Shown one piece after another: positions 18,204 to 25,918 of a stretch of DNA of 64,000 nt. The DNA is from CATOSD01 sp965226695. Lineage in GTDB: Bacteria > Chloroflexota > Dehalococcoidia > Lucifugimonadales > CATOSD01. Numbering within the stretch: the stretch's first letter is position 1; every line of letters starts with the position of its first letter. The stretch lies in assembly GCA_965226695.1 (NCBI GenBank), contig OZ245405.1, positions 1,054,001-1,118,000 of the forward strand, given 5' to 3'. Under the pieces are notes generated by a model that worked only from the letters and a program-made list of their open reading frames with translations, did not search any database and was not told the DNA's origin. A program made the position numbers and the translations under genes.

Positions 18204-18309
18204 AGTTTCCCCCTGAAGTGTCGTTATGGGCAGTGTCGGACGGGTGACGATAACGTGAATGTGAGAATAGCGTTGAGGCTATGGGCTGTCAACTTAGGGG
18301 GAGTCCGGT

Positions 18310-18342
18310 CACTCCTCCATCGAGGGAGAGGGCCAGGGTGAA
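18310..18342 (+). repeat. Family A REP-like repeat (truncated)
   Basis: CTCCATCGAGGGAGAGGGCCAGGGTGA, lying just downstream of the retropepsin-like gene; the left arm of the hairpin is shortened. Confidence 0.65.
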
Positions 18343-18360
18343 TGCGCGAGGCCCCCGACC

Positions 18361-18732
18361 CTACCGGTTGGCGCGTATGGCTACGCGGCCCCCGCGTTCG
18401 ACGTCGATGGTGAGGTTGTGGCTGTCCAGCAAGGCCATACCGATGAGGGGCGTAACGCCGGTGATGTCGGCGTCGATGTTTCTCGGCCGTCCATCCCAGA
18501 GCGCTGTGACGTTATGGACGTCAAAGTTCGCCTGCTGGCCGTTGGCCAGGAATGCGTAGCCTACGGTGGCAAAGGGAAGCTCCAACTCGGCTACCAGAGT
18601 CTGAGGCAAGGTCAAGAAGCCGTTGTAGCCGGTGTCCACTACGGCTTGGATTTCTCGGGTCTGCCCGGCCGGGCCATGTATGGGGAGGGTCACTATTGCT
18701 TCATACCTGGCATTGACCCGTCCCTCGATCAA
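18361..18732 (-). CDS. Clan AA (retropepsin-like) aspartic protease
   Basis: A 123-residue single-domain aspartic-protease-fold protein. The catalytic motif DTG is at residues 33-35 (AVVDTGYNGFLTLP), and the flap-proximal and C-terminal strand ITGVTPLIGMALLDSHNLTI matches the psi-loop that closes the fold. Single-domain retropepsins act as dimers. Its ATG overlaps the stop of the upstream gene by four bases (ATGA), giving a tightly coupled pair. Such pairs are widespread in bacterial accessory regions, but the substrate is unknown. Confidence 0.82.
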   Translation of the reverse strand: MIEGRVNARYEAIVTLPIHGPAGQTREIQAVVDTGYNGFLTLPQTLVAELELPFATVGYAFLANGQQANFDVHNVTALWDGRPRNIDADITGVTPLIGMALLDSHNLTIDVERGGRVAIRANR

Positions 18733-19046
18733 TCGGTCCTCCGCAGGGAGCCGGCCCCAAAGCTGCGCAGTGCGCGGTATCCGACCTTCTCGGCCAGTAC
18801 GTTGGCAGCTTCCGGGCGCTTCGCGCGCAGGCGCTCTGCTGCGGCTGCGGCGTTTTCGCCCAAGGCCCAGAGGCCGGTGTCCACGTCTATGGCAACGATT
18901 TCGCCGAAATGGTCGGATTCAACGAGGTGGCGTATGTCGCGGTCGTACATCTCCTTGCCCAAGCGCACCGTTTCGTCGCGCGGCCGTCGCTCAGGCATGG
19001 GGACGTCGCTTCCGTACATGGGCGTAGTGGCTTTCGCGTTTCTCAT
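18729..19046 (-). CDS. Conserved partner protein of the clan AA aspartic protease
   Basis: A 105-residue soluble protein with LGKEMYDRDIRHLVESDHFG, then EIVAIDVDTGLWALGENAA and a C-terminal VLAEKVGYRALRSFGAG. This pattern (helix, IDVETG strand, helix, VGY strand) is the one I associate with small proteins encoded beside single-domain retropepsins. AGGGAGG precedes ATG at 19046; the frame continues upstream without a better start. The 4-base overlap with the protease gene suggests stoichiometric expression, so it may be its substrate, inhibitor or antitoxin. That is inference only. Confidence 0.7.
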   Translation of the reverse strand: MRNAKATTPMYGSDVPMPERRPRDETVRLGKEMYDRDIRHLVESDHFGEIVAIDVDTGLWALGENAAAAAERLRAKRPEAANVLAEKVGYRALRSFGAGSLRRTD

Positions 19047-19130
19047 GATGCGTCCTCCCTGTCCGGCGCACGCCCGCGCTGGTGTCAGCCTACCATTTGT
19101 CGGAGGGACGGGGCAACGGCAGAGGCCCTG

Positions 19131-19168
19131 CCCTAACACCCTCGCCCTCACCCTGAGGGAGAGGGGAT
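19131..19168 (-). repeat. Family A REP-like repeat (rearranged copy)
   Basis: Tail CCCTAACACCCTCGCCCTCA followed by half-hairpin CCCTGAGGGAGAGGGGA. It separates the restriction-methylase gene from the protease pair. Confidence 0.65.
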
Positions 19169-19174
19169 TTACGC

Positions 19175-22100
19175 CTACCCGCCCGCCAGCAGCCGGCTTA
19201 CCGCGTCCTCGACGGCGCGGCCCTCGTCGGACTCGCGCAGCCACTTGCGCAGCTCGCGGCGCACGATAGTGACGCCCACGCCGTCGCCTCGCTCCTCGCG
19301 CAGCGCCGCCAGCCGCGCACTCGCGCCTACCGCGGCCGCGGCCCCCGCCGCCGCGATGTCCGCGTGTAGCTCCCGCGACGCGTCGAACTCCGGTATCGGC
19401 AGCTTCCACAGGTGCTTCTGGAGGTGGCGGGCCCCGTACTGTCCCTTGGGCATTAGCGGTTCTACGGCAACTGCTAGAGCGTCGCTGTTGATGATCGCCA
19501 GAAGGTAGTTGGCTTCGTCAAGGTCTTCGCAAGTAACCCAGTACAAGGTGTAATCCACCAAGCTGGCATCATCGAGCAGCAAGGTCGCGGTTGGATTGCC
19601 CGATTGGTTGTACACAATCCTCACTGGTCGTTGGCCCCCGTCGTGCTGCCAGTCTAATTGGGAAGATAGCTTGCCCATGTAGTCGAGTTGCCCCACCAAG
19701 TCCAGCTTGTTGGTGCGGCCCTTCTCCTCCTCCCAGAGGCTGTTGACGGTCTGCCAGCGGCGGCGCATCCGGCGCTCAAGGCCGCGCAGCGATACGCCGC
19801 CCGGCCCCTCTTCGTCGGCGGGTATTGCCGTTTCGCCCCGCTTGATAGGCAGCAGCGCCCTGAGCGGCTCCAGCGTCACGTAGGGCGCTATTGTCTCGCC
19901 GAGGTGGACGTCGAACAGGTGGCTCTCCTCCACGGTCTGGCCGGCGATTGCTGTAAGGTCCAGGTTCTTCCAGGGAGCCTTGTCGAAAGTCCCACGCCGC
20001 GGGTTGACGGTGACGGTCCGCGCTGCACGGAAGATGGCGGGATTGTCGGTCTCGTTGACGAAGAACAGCACCCGCGGAACGATGGTCGCGCCCTGCCGTG
20101 AGAGAGCGGCATAAGGCGAATCGCCCGTCACGCCGGTGTCGGTGATGGCCGCCGCGTCGCGCCGCACGTCCGCGTCGCCGGCGTCGCCGCGCCAGCGCTC
20201 CACCGAGCCGGCAAGCGGCCTGGGGGCGGCCTCCGGCGGCATCCGCCGGGCGAACACGACCGAGGCCGGCACGGGGAAGAATGTGTTGGGTACCAGGCGT
20301 TCGAGGTCCCACGCCGCCTTTATGGTGAAGTCCGCCATTATGCCGGTGCCACTTCTGCCCGCTCGCCAGCGTCCGGAGCGCCACTTGGAGTACTGGCCGG
20401 CCTGGAGCGCGCTGTGGGGCATAACGAAGCCGATTTTGCCGCCCTCCCCGAGGTAGAGGTCCACGCTGCGGGCGAAGAACAGGCCGGCCACGTCCTGGTG
20501 GGTGGCGTAGCGGCCGCCGGCCCAGATGCCGTAGCGGTCGCGGCTCAGCCGCTGCAGCTCGGTGCGCAGCACGTCCGCCGTCTGGTTGTAGTTGATCCAG
20601 GGCGGGTTGCCTATCACCACGTCCACCTTTTCGCGGGACAGCGCCACCGGGCGCACCATGTTGCGAGCGTAGTAGGCCCACACGTGGTCGCGGCCGCGGT
20701 CGTGGAGTTGCTTCAGGACGCCGATCGTTCTGCCCAGTGTCTCGCGCTCGGCGGGGTCGGTCACGTGGTTGTCGTCCAGGGCGAGTTGGGGGTCGTCCCC
20801 CTCCACGACGTAGGAGGAGACGTCCGCCATGAGCGCGTCGAAGCTTTCGGCGCGCTCGACCAGGCTGACCGGAAACACCAACTCGGCGGCGTCCTCCTCC
20901 CTCGTCTGGATGGTTATCTCGTTCTCGTCCAGCAGGTCGCCGCTGCGGATGCGAAGCTGAAGGGCGTCGCCGAGGTAGACGGGGATGGACAGCGAGGCCT
21001 CGACCTGCGCGCTGGAGGCGGCGTCGATGGCGGGCCGGGCGGCCAGGGTCCAGGCGGTGCGGGCGAGCTGCACCGCCGCGGGGTGAACGTCGATGCCGGT
21101 CACGGCGTCGCGCAGCCGGTCCAGTATGCGCCAGGGGTCCCAGTTCGCCTGGCGCGCGGCGTCCACGAAGTGGGACACCGCCTCGGCCAGGAACGTGCCT
21201 GAGCCGCATGCGGGGTCGAGTACGCGCTGCTCGAGCGGCCTGTCCACCAGCTCGCGCACCATCGTCCGGGCCAGCCAGGCAGGGGTGTAGTACTCGCCGA
21301 GCTGCCGGCGTTCCTCCGGAGGGATCACCGTGACGTAGAGGGTGGAGGCCGTGTCCGGGGGCGCGCCGGTCCAGTTGAAGCGCGCCACGCGGCGGGCCAG
21401 CGTGCGCAGCATCGGATTGGCGCCGACCTCGTTGGGCCAGCTGAAGAAGTCCGATTCCAGCACGCCGCGCAGTCCGGTCGAGTTGTAGAACTCCCTGCCG
21501 TCGAGCAGGTCGGCGGGGTCGGTCTCGGCGAGCCGCCGGATGTCGATGCCGAACGAGGCTTGCACCACCATGCTCAGGATGGCGCACAGGTAGGTGTGGC
21601 GAACGAACAGGTCGTCGATCGTCTCGTCGCGCCCCGCGCCGGCGACCTCGCCGAGGGCCGTGCGCAGAAGCTGGCGCCACAGGTCCCGCTTGACCCGGAT
21701 GGTGTCGAGCGAGGCGTGCCGCTTGTACAGCGTGGAGAGGGCGGCCAGATCGCGTTGGTGGGGCGGGCTGTCCGGCCCGAAGTAGCGGGCCAGCCCCTCG
21801 GCGTCGGGCGCGACGTTCTCCAGCGAGAAGAGGGCGTAGTCGCGCAGCCACTCGTAGAGAGGCAGCCACCCGGCCGGGTCGTCGAGCGTGAAGTAGTAGG
21901 GCGGCGCGAGCTGCGGGTCGGGGGCGCCGGGCCAGCGCAGCAGCCAGTGCCTGCCGTCGGTGAGCACGCCCATGCGCACCTTGCGCTGCCTGGCCGACTC
22001 CTCCAGGTAGCCGTCGAGCTGGCGGACGTACTCCGGGTCCGGCGCGGCCCTGCCGGGCGCGATTCGGCGCTTGACCTCGATGAAGGTGTCCAGGGCGGTG

Positions 22101-22300
22101 AGGTCGACGGCCCGGCTGGAGCCGTGAGCCGGCGGGTTCTCCTCGACTATCTGGTCGCTCGCGGCCAGCCCGGTGGTGGTGAGGAAGGCGCGCACCGCGG
22201 TGGTGATGTTAGCCTCGGGTTCGCCGTTGTCATGGCGCCGCAGCACCTCTCGCGCCGCCTCTTGGTGCCTGGGGTCGTCGATGTCGATGTGGGTAGTCAC
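19175..22300 (-). CDS. Type IIG-like restriction-modification enzyme (N6-adenine methylase with nuclease-like N-terminus)
   Basis: About 1041 residues from the GTG at 22300 (a TTG at 22351 is also in frame). The N-terminal ~150 residues contain DTFIEVKRR with an upstream Asp, resembling a PD-(D/E)XK nuclease core. The central methylase carries the SAM motif VLDPACGSGTFLAEAV near residue 355 and the catalytic VVIGNPPWINYN near 563. The C-terminal ~300 residues should hold target recognition (LLPIKRGETAIPADEEG, and the MPKGQYGARHLQKHLWKLP segment). A single polypeptide with nuclease, methylase and specificity parts is the type IIG plan; a methylase-only defence protein is possible. It is flanked by family A repeats. 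Confidence 0.8.
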   Translation of the reverse strand: MTTHIDIDDPRHQEAAREVLRRHDNGEPEANITTAVRAFLTTTGLAASDQIVEENPPAHGSSRAVDLTALDTFIEVKRRIAPGRAAPDPEYVRQLDGYLEESARQRKVRMGVLTDGRHWLLRWPGAPDPQLAPPYYFTLDDPAGWLPLYEWLRDYALFSLENVAPDAEGLARYFGPDSPPHQRDLAALSTLYKRHASLDTIRVKRDLWRQLLRTALGEVAGAGRDETIDDLFVRHTYLCAILSMVVQASFGIDIRRLAETDPADLLDGREFYNSTGLRGVLESDFFSWPNEVGANPMLRTLARRVARFNWTGAPPDTASTLYVTVIPPEERRQLGEYYTPAWLARTMVRELVDRPLEQRVLDPACGSGTFLAEAVSHFVDAARQANWDPWRILDRLRDAVTGIDVHPAAVQLARTAWTLAARPAIDAASSAQVEASLSIPVYLGDALQLRIRSGDLLDENEITIQTREEDAAELVFPVSLVERAESFDALMADVSSYVVEGDDPQLALDDNHVTDPAERETLGRTIGVLKQLHDRGRDHVWAYYARNMVRPVALSREKVDVVIGNPPWINYNQTADVLRTELQRLSRDRYGIWAGGRYATHQDVAGLFFARSVDLYLGEGGKIGFVMPHSALQAGQYSKWRSGRWRAGRSGTGIMADFTIKAAWDLERLVPNTFFPVPASVVFARRMPPEAAPRPLAGSVERWRGDAGDADVRRDAAAITDTGVTGDSPYAALSRQGATIVPRVLFFVNETDNPAIFRAARTVTVNPRRGTFDKAPWKNLDLTAIAGQTVEESHLFDVHLGETIAPYVTLEPLRALLPIKRGETAIPADEEGPGGVSLRGLERRMRRRWQTVNSLWEEEKGRTNKLDLVGQLDYMGKLSSQLDWQHDGGQRPVRIVYNQSGNPTATLLLDDASLVDYTLYWVTCEDLDEANYLLAIINSDALAVAVEPLMPKGQYGARHLQKHLWKLPIPEFDASRELHADIAAAGAAAAVGASARLAALREERGDGVGVTIVRRELRKWLRESDEGRAVEDAVSRLLAGG

Positions 22301-22368
22301 GTTCGCGCCCGGCTTTCCGCATGAGTGAGCTAGGCGGGCATTGTAACGCAATGCCGGCCCGCGCGGGG

Positions 22369-22408
22369 GGAGTCCCCTCGCCTGCAGGGTGAGGGTTGGG
22401 GTGAGGGC
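22369..22408 (+). repeat. Family A REP-like repeat
   Basis: AGTCCCCTCGCCTGCAGGG with tail TGAGGGTTGGGGTGAGGGCG, lying between the frameshifted antitoxin gene and the restriction-methylase. Confidence 0.7.
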
Positions 22409-22473
22409 GAAACTACATCCCGCCTGGCCGCAACGGATGCTGCCACCGGAGTGCCGGGAAACGACATCTCGGG

Positions 22474-22732
22474 TCAGGGATGCCCAGGCCTGTAATGGAC
22501 TTCGTCGTCCTGCGCGTCAATCGCCCTGGGCTGTTCGAGATCAACTTCGGGGAGGGGATGGACTCCCACGCACGGTTATCAACCGGAAGGGAGGCTGCTC
22601 CGACGACTCAGGACGCTTGAGAGCATCGGCCAACGCTTTGGAGATGTAGGCGCTCACACTGATGCCTTGGGCTGCCGCCGCGCGGAGCACCTGTTTCGCA
22701 AGCCGATCATGGAGAGATATCGTCGTTCGCAT
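22474..22732 (-). pseudogene. Ribbon-helix-helix antitoxin-like gene with a +1 frameshift
   Basis: The N-terminus MRTTISLHDRLAKQVLRAAA with GISVSAYISKALADALKR is a clear ribbon-helix-helix DNA-binding fold. After PPFRLITVR the original frame stops early at 22541. Reading one base over gives GVHPLPEVDLEQPRAIDAQD and ends at TGA 22474-22476, which matches the usual acidic tail of this antitoxin type (as in VapB partners of PIN toxins). One extra G in the run at 22565-22567 would explain it. No PIN toxin follows; the next DNA is repeat. It could also be an assembly error. Confidence 0.65.
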
Positions 22733-22739
22733 GATGCAC

Positions 22740-22768
22740 ATTATAACAACCGTCGTTTGGTGCATCAA
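22740..22768 (-). promoter_or_regulatory. Promoter and dyad operator of the RHH gene, possibly leaderless
   Basis: On the minus strand TTGATG (22763-22768) and a perfect TATAAT (22740-22745) are separated by exactly 17 bases, and the ATG lies only seven bases beyond the -10, so the transcript would be nearly or fully leaderless. The perfect dyad GATGCAC/GTGCATC (22733-22739 and 22760-22766) brackets the -10 and overlaps the -35, a fitting site for autorepression by the encoded DNA-binding protein. Confidence 0.65.
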
Positions 22769-22788
22769 TGCCGTCGAAGTCGGTGGAT

Positions 22789-22829
22789 AGTCCCCTCTCC
22801 CTGTGGGAGAGGGTTAGGGTGAGGGTGAA
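22789..22829 (+). repeat. Family A REP-like repeat, downstream copy of the DUF559 unit
   Basis: AGTCCCCTCTCCCTGTGGG, then AGAGGG and tail TTAGGGTGAGGGTGA. Its tail contains the TAA stop (22814-22816 read on the minus strand) of the DUF559 gene. It is inverted relative to the copy at 23166-23204. Confidence 0.88.
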
Positions 22830-23173
22830 TCCCCCGCCTCCAAAGCCATCCGGATAGATTCCAACACCGAGTCCAAGTCCCCGAGAACCTCGTTGTTCCA
22901 GTACCGGACCACTCTGAATCCACGTGAGTTCAGCCATTCTGTTCTGCTCTGGTCGGACGCTCTTCGCTGTTGGTGATGTCCTCCGTCGAGCTCGATGATG
23001 AGATTTTGCTCTCGACAGACGAAGTCTACGATGTATCTTCCGATTGGAGCCTGGCGCCTGAACTTCAGGCCCAGCAGCCGACGATTGCGAAGTCTCGACC
23101 ACAGGAGGTGTTCAGCGTCCGTGGATTGTTTTCTCAGCTCTCTTGCCCTGGAAGTCTGAGATAACGCCCTCAC
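22814..23173 (-). CDS. DUF559 domain endonuclease-like protein bounded by inverted REPs
   Basis: A 119-residue protein of the DUF559 family, which belongs to the Vsr/PD-(D/E)XK nuclease-like fold: ARELRKQSTDAEHLLWSRLR (residues 10-29), LGLKFRRQAPIGRYIVDFVC (35-54), the likely active-site strand NLIIELDGGHHQQR (57-70), and RGFRVVRYWNNEVL (84-97). The GTG start and the GAGAGGG that serves as ribosome site are repeat sequence from 23166-23204. The TAA stop is repeat sequence from 22789-22829. The coding unit thus fills the space between two inverted repeat copies. DNA substrate unknown. Confidence 0.85.
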   Translation of the reverse strand: MRALSQTSRARELRKQSTDAEHLLWSRLRNRRLLGLKFRRQAPIGRYIVDFVCREQNLIIELDGGHHQQRRASDQSRTEWLNSRGFRVVRYWNNEVLGDLDSVLESIRMALEAGDSPSP

Positions 23174-23204
23174 CCTAACCCTCTCCCTCGAGGGAGAGGG
23201 GATA
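23166..23204 (-). repeat. Family A REP-like repeat, upstream copy of the DUF559 unit
   Basis: Tail CCCTCACCCTAACC, hairpin CTCTCCCTCGAGGGAGAG. Read on the minus strand its tail supplies GAGAGGG and the GTG start (23171-23173) of the DUF559 gene. Confidence 0.9.
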
Positions 23205-23231
23205 TGTGGAGTTCATCCTGCCACGCCGCGC

Positions 23232-24770
23232 CTACGCCGCCTGCTCGGCGGGGCGGTACTGGAGCGCCTCGGCGAGGTGCGGTGACTCGACGTTCTCGGC
23301 GCCGCCGAGGTCGGCGATGGTCCTGCCCAGCTTGAGCACGCGGTGGAACGCCCTTGCAGACAGGTGCAGCCTGCTGGTCGCCATGCGCAACAGGCCGGCG
23401 GCCGTGTCGTCCACCTTGCAGTATTCCCACACCTCGACAGGCCCCATCTCGGCGTTGGTGATCAGCCCCGTGCCCTCGAAACGCCTGGCCTGCACCAAGC
23501 GCGCGGCCTCGATCCGCTCGCGCGTCCGGGCCGAGGTGTCCGTGCCGGACGGCATGGTGAGCTTCTCGTACTCCACCCTGGGCACCTCGACGAAAAGGTC
23601 GATCCTGTCCATCAGAGGCCCGCTGATCCGCTTGGCGTGGCGGGTGACCTGGCTGGGGGAGCAGACGCACTGCTTGCCCGGGTCTCCGGCGAACCCGCAG
23701 GGACAGGGGTTCATGGCCGCCACGAGCATGAAGTTGGCGGGGAAGGTCACGGTGCCTTGCGCGCGGCTGATGGTCACCACCTTGTCTTCGATGGGCTGGC
23801 GCAGCACCTCCAGCACCGCGTGGCCGAACTCCGGCAGCTCGTCGAGGAATAGCACGCCCCGGTGGCTCAGCGTGATCTCGCCCGGCCTGGGCATGCGGCC
23901 GCCGCCCACGAGTCCCGCGTTCGAGATGGTGTAGTGGGGCGATCGGAACGGCCGCCGGTCGACGAGCGGCGACGACGAGGGCAGAAGCCCGCTTATGCTG
24001 AATATCTTGGTGACCTCCAGCGCCTCGTCCCGGGTCAGCCTGGGGAGGATGGAGGGCAGGCTGCGTGCGAGCAGCGTCTTGCCGCTTCCGGGCGGGCCGC
24101 TCATGAGCAGGTTGTGCCCGCCCGCCGCGGCGACCTCGATTGCGCGCTTGGCGTGCTCCTGGCCGCGAATGTCGGCGATGTCGACGCCTCCACGGCAACC
24201 GTTCGCGGACACGAAGCCGTTGCTGTCGGCGGCGATGTCGCTCGCCGCGGGTGAGATCCTGGGGCCGCCGTTCAGGTGGTGAAGCAGTTGTCCCAGTGAG
24301 GAGACCGGGATAGTCTCCACGCCGTCTACCAGGGCGGCCTCGTTGGCGTCGGGGGCCGGCACGAACACGCGCCGGATGCCCTCCTCGCGCGCGACTGCCA
24401 CCATCGGCAGTATGCCGTTGGTGTGGCGGAGCGTGCCGTCGAGGGATAGCTCGCCCAGGAAGATGGACGAATTCGGGACGTCCTCGATCTGGCCGGAGCT
24501 GATCAGCACCGCAACGGCGATGGGCAGGTCGTATGCGGGGCCGGCCTTGCGGTGGTCGGCGGGCGCGAGGTTGACGGTCACGCGGCGCATGGGGAACTCG
24601 CAGCCGGCGTTGCGAATGGCCGATCGCACCCGCTCGCTCGCCTCCTTCACGGCCGCGTCCGGCAGGCCGACGATGTTGAACGCCGGCAAGCCGGGCAGGA
24701 TGTCGACCTCGACTTCCACTATCAGGCCGTTAAGGCCGACCACGGCGCAGGTCTTGCACTTGGCGAGCAT
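23232..24770 (-). CDS. YifB/ComM family Mg-chelatase-like AAA+ ATPase
   Basis: A 512-residue protein. The N-terminal Lon-protease-like domain runs from MLAKCKTCAVVGLNGLIVEV through VKEASERVRSAIRNAGCEFP, without the Ser-Lys dyad being needed. The Mg_chelatase AAA+ core has Walker A (GPPGSGKTLLARSLP) near residue 222 and Walker B (LFLDELPEF) near 300. The Cys-rich insert MNPCPCGFAGDPGKQCVC and a C-terminal helical lid follow. ComM is a hexameric helicase that drives branch migration in natural transformation. GGAG lies nine bases before the ATG. Confidence 0.92.
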   Translation of the reverse strand: MLAKCKTCAVVGLNGLIVEVEVDILPGLPAFNIVGLPDAAVKEASERVRSAIRNAGCEFPMRRVTVNLAPADHRKAGPAYDLPIAVAVLISSGQIEDVPNSSIFLGELSLDGTLRHTNGILPMVAVAREEGIRRVFVPAPDANEAALVDGVETIPVSSLGQLLHHLNGGPRISPAASDIAADSNGFVSANGCRGGVDIADIRGQEHAKRAIEVAAAGGHNLLMSGPPGSGKTLLARSLPSILPRLTRDEALEVTKIFSISGLLPSSSPLVDRRPFRSPHYTISNAGLVGGGRMPRPGEITLSHRGVLFLDELPEFGHAVLEVLRQPIEDKVVTISRAQGTVTFPANFMLVAAMNPCPCGFAGDPGKQCVCSPSQVTRHAKRISGPLMDRIDLFVEVPRVEYEKLTMPSGTDTSARTRERIEAARLVQARRFEGTGLITNAEMGPVEVWEYCKVDDTAAGLLRMATSRLHLSARAFHRVLKLGRTIADLGGAENVESPHLAEALQYRPAEQAA

Positions 24771-24852
24771 AAGCTGGACTCCGGCAAACAGGATTAGCAC
24801 GCACATTCTAGGCTGTTCGGAACACAAAGTCAAGTTTCAGAAAGCGCCTCGT

Positions 24853-25683
24853 TCAACCGTATGTCAGCGCCGCTACTATGGCTGGGTCGTATGGCAGATC
24901 GATGTCGTGGCGTGGGGACGGCTCGAGCCGGGGGAGCCGCGGCCAGAGCTTTTCGGCCAACTCGTTGTACACCAGGTCGGCCAGCGCGGGCAGCGACGCG
25001 ACGTCCTCGGCGTTGTAGCGTACCAGCGTTTCGAGTGCGGCGGGGCTGCCCATCGTCCACATGCGCCACAGCCTCACCGCGTCGTAGCCGCTGAGCCCGG
25101 TCAGCTCCGACGGCCGGCCCACGCCCAGCACCGCCTCGATTCGCTTCAGTCCGCCGTTATAGCCAAGCCGGCGCAGCGGGTACATCAGGTCCAGGTGCGC
25201 GACGTGCGCGAACACGCTGCCGAACGAGTGCTCGACGAAGGGAAGGTCGAAGCTCGCGCCGTTGAAGGTGACCACCAGGTCGTAGCGCTCCAGCGCCTCT
25301 CGCAGGTCGAGCAGGTTGTCGTCGCGCACGAAGCCGTGGTAGCCGTCCCGGTCGAGCACGCCCACGAGCGTCAGATAGCTGGAATAGGGCGAGAGTCCGG
25401 TCGTCTCGATGTCCAGGAACGCCGCGCTGTGCCGGTAGTCGGCGTACAGCCGCCACACCTCGCGCGGCGGCAGCGCCCTCGCGAAGAAGACTGCGTCGCC
25501 ACTGTCGTGGCGCTTGACCGACTCCTCGACCAGCGGGCGCAGGCGGTCTCTGCGCCCGTCCAGCGCGGACGGCAGCGACGGCGCGCTCAGAAAGTCATCC
25601 CAGGTCAGCACGCCCGACTCCCAAAGCAGCCGCTCGTATGTGTAGCCGATTCCGGGCAGGTGTAGGAACGTGTTTCGCAGCAT
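24853..25683 (-). CDS. DnaQ/RNase H-like exonuclease (YprB type)
   Basis: A 276-residue protein. The N-terminal segment MLRNTFLHLPGIGYTYERLL with WDDFL resembles the lead-in of YprB proteins. The nuclease core has ExoI (AAFLDIETTGLSPYSSYL) near residue 85 with the D-x-E pair, ExoII (YDLVVTFNGASFDLPFVEH) near 138, and a C-terminal YNAEDVASLPALADLV holding the third acidic site near 225. The ATG at 25683 is chosen over 30 upstream codons because AAAGG precedes it and homology starts there. Probable 3'-5' exonuclease; physiological substrate unknown. Confidence 0.82.
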   Translation of the reverse strand: MLRNTFLHLPGIGYTYERLLWESGVLTWDDFLSAPSLPSALDGRRDRLRPLVEESVKRHDSGDAVFFARALPPREVWRLYADYRHSAAFLDIETTGLSPYSSYLTLVGVLDRDGYHGFVRDDNLLDLREALERYDLVVTFNGASFDLPFVEHSFGSVFAHVAHLDLMYPLRRLGYNGGLKRIEAVLGVGRPSELTGLSGYDAVRLWRMWTMGSPAALETLVRYNAEDVASLPALADLVYNELAEKLWPRLPRLEPSPRHDIDLPYDPAIVAALTYG

Positions 25684-25878
25684 GGAGAGTGCCTTTCGTA
25701 TCTGAGTCGGTCGGACTGGCGGCACTTGATTCTTTCGCCAATCGTGAAGAATGTCAACGGCGCGGGTCGGCACGTCCGGTGGTTACTCTCACGTTGGCAC
25801 TCCATCCAAGGGTGAGCCGACTGGGAACACGTTCGTGGACTGACCCGTCCGTACCAATACCGCCAACAGGCGGTGCGC

Positions 25879-25884
25879 TATAAT
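25879..25884 (+). promoter_or_regulatory. Candidate -10 box of selA
   Basis: A perfect TATAAT 35 bases upstream of the selA ATG; no good -35 is visible at the right distance. Confidence 0.35.
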
Positions 25885-25918
25885 TGGCAGTGTGCGACGT
25901 CTACGCACGGGGGCATCG

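Noticed and set aside
19776..21869. A ~700-codon minus-strand frame inside the restriction-methylase
   Set aside because: Out-of-frame reading, dominated by Arg and Pro; the overlapping frame carries methylase motifs.
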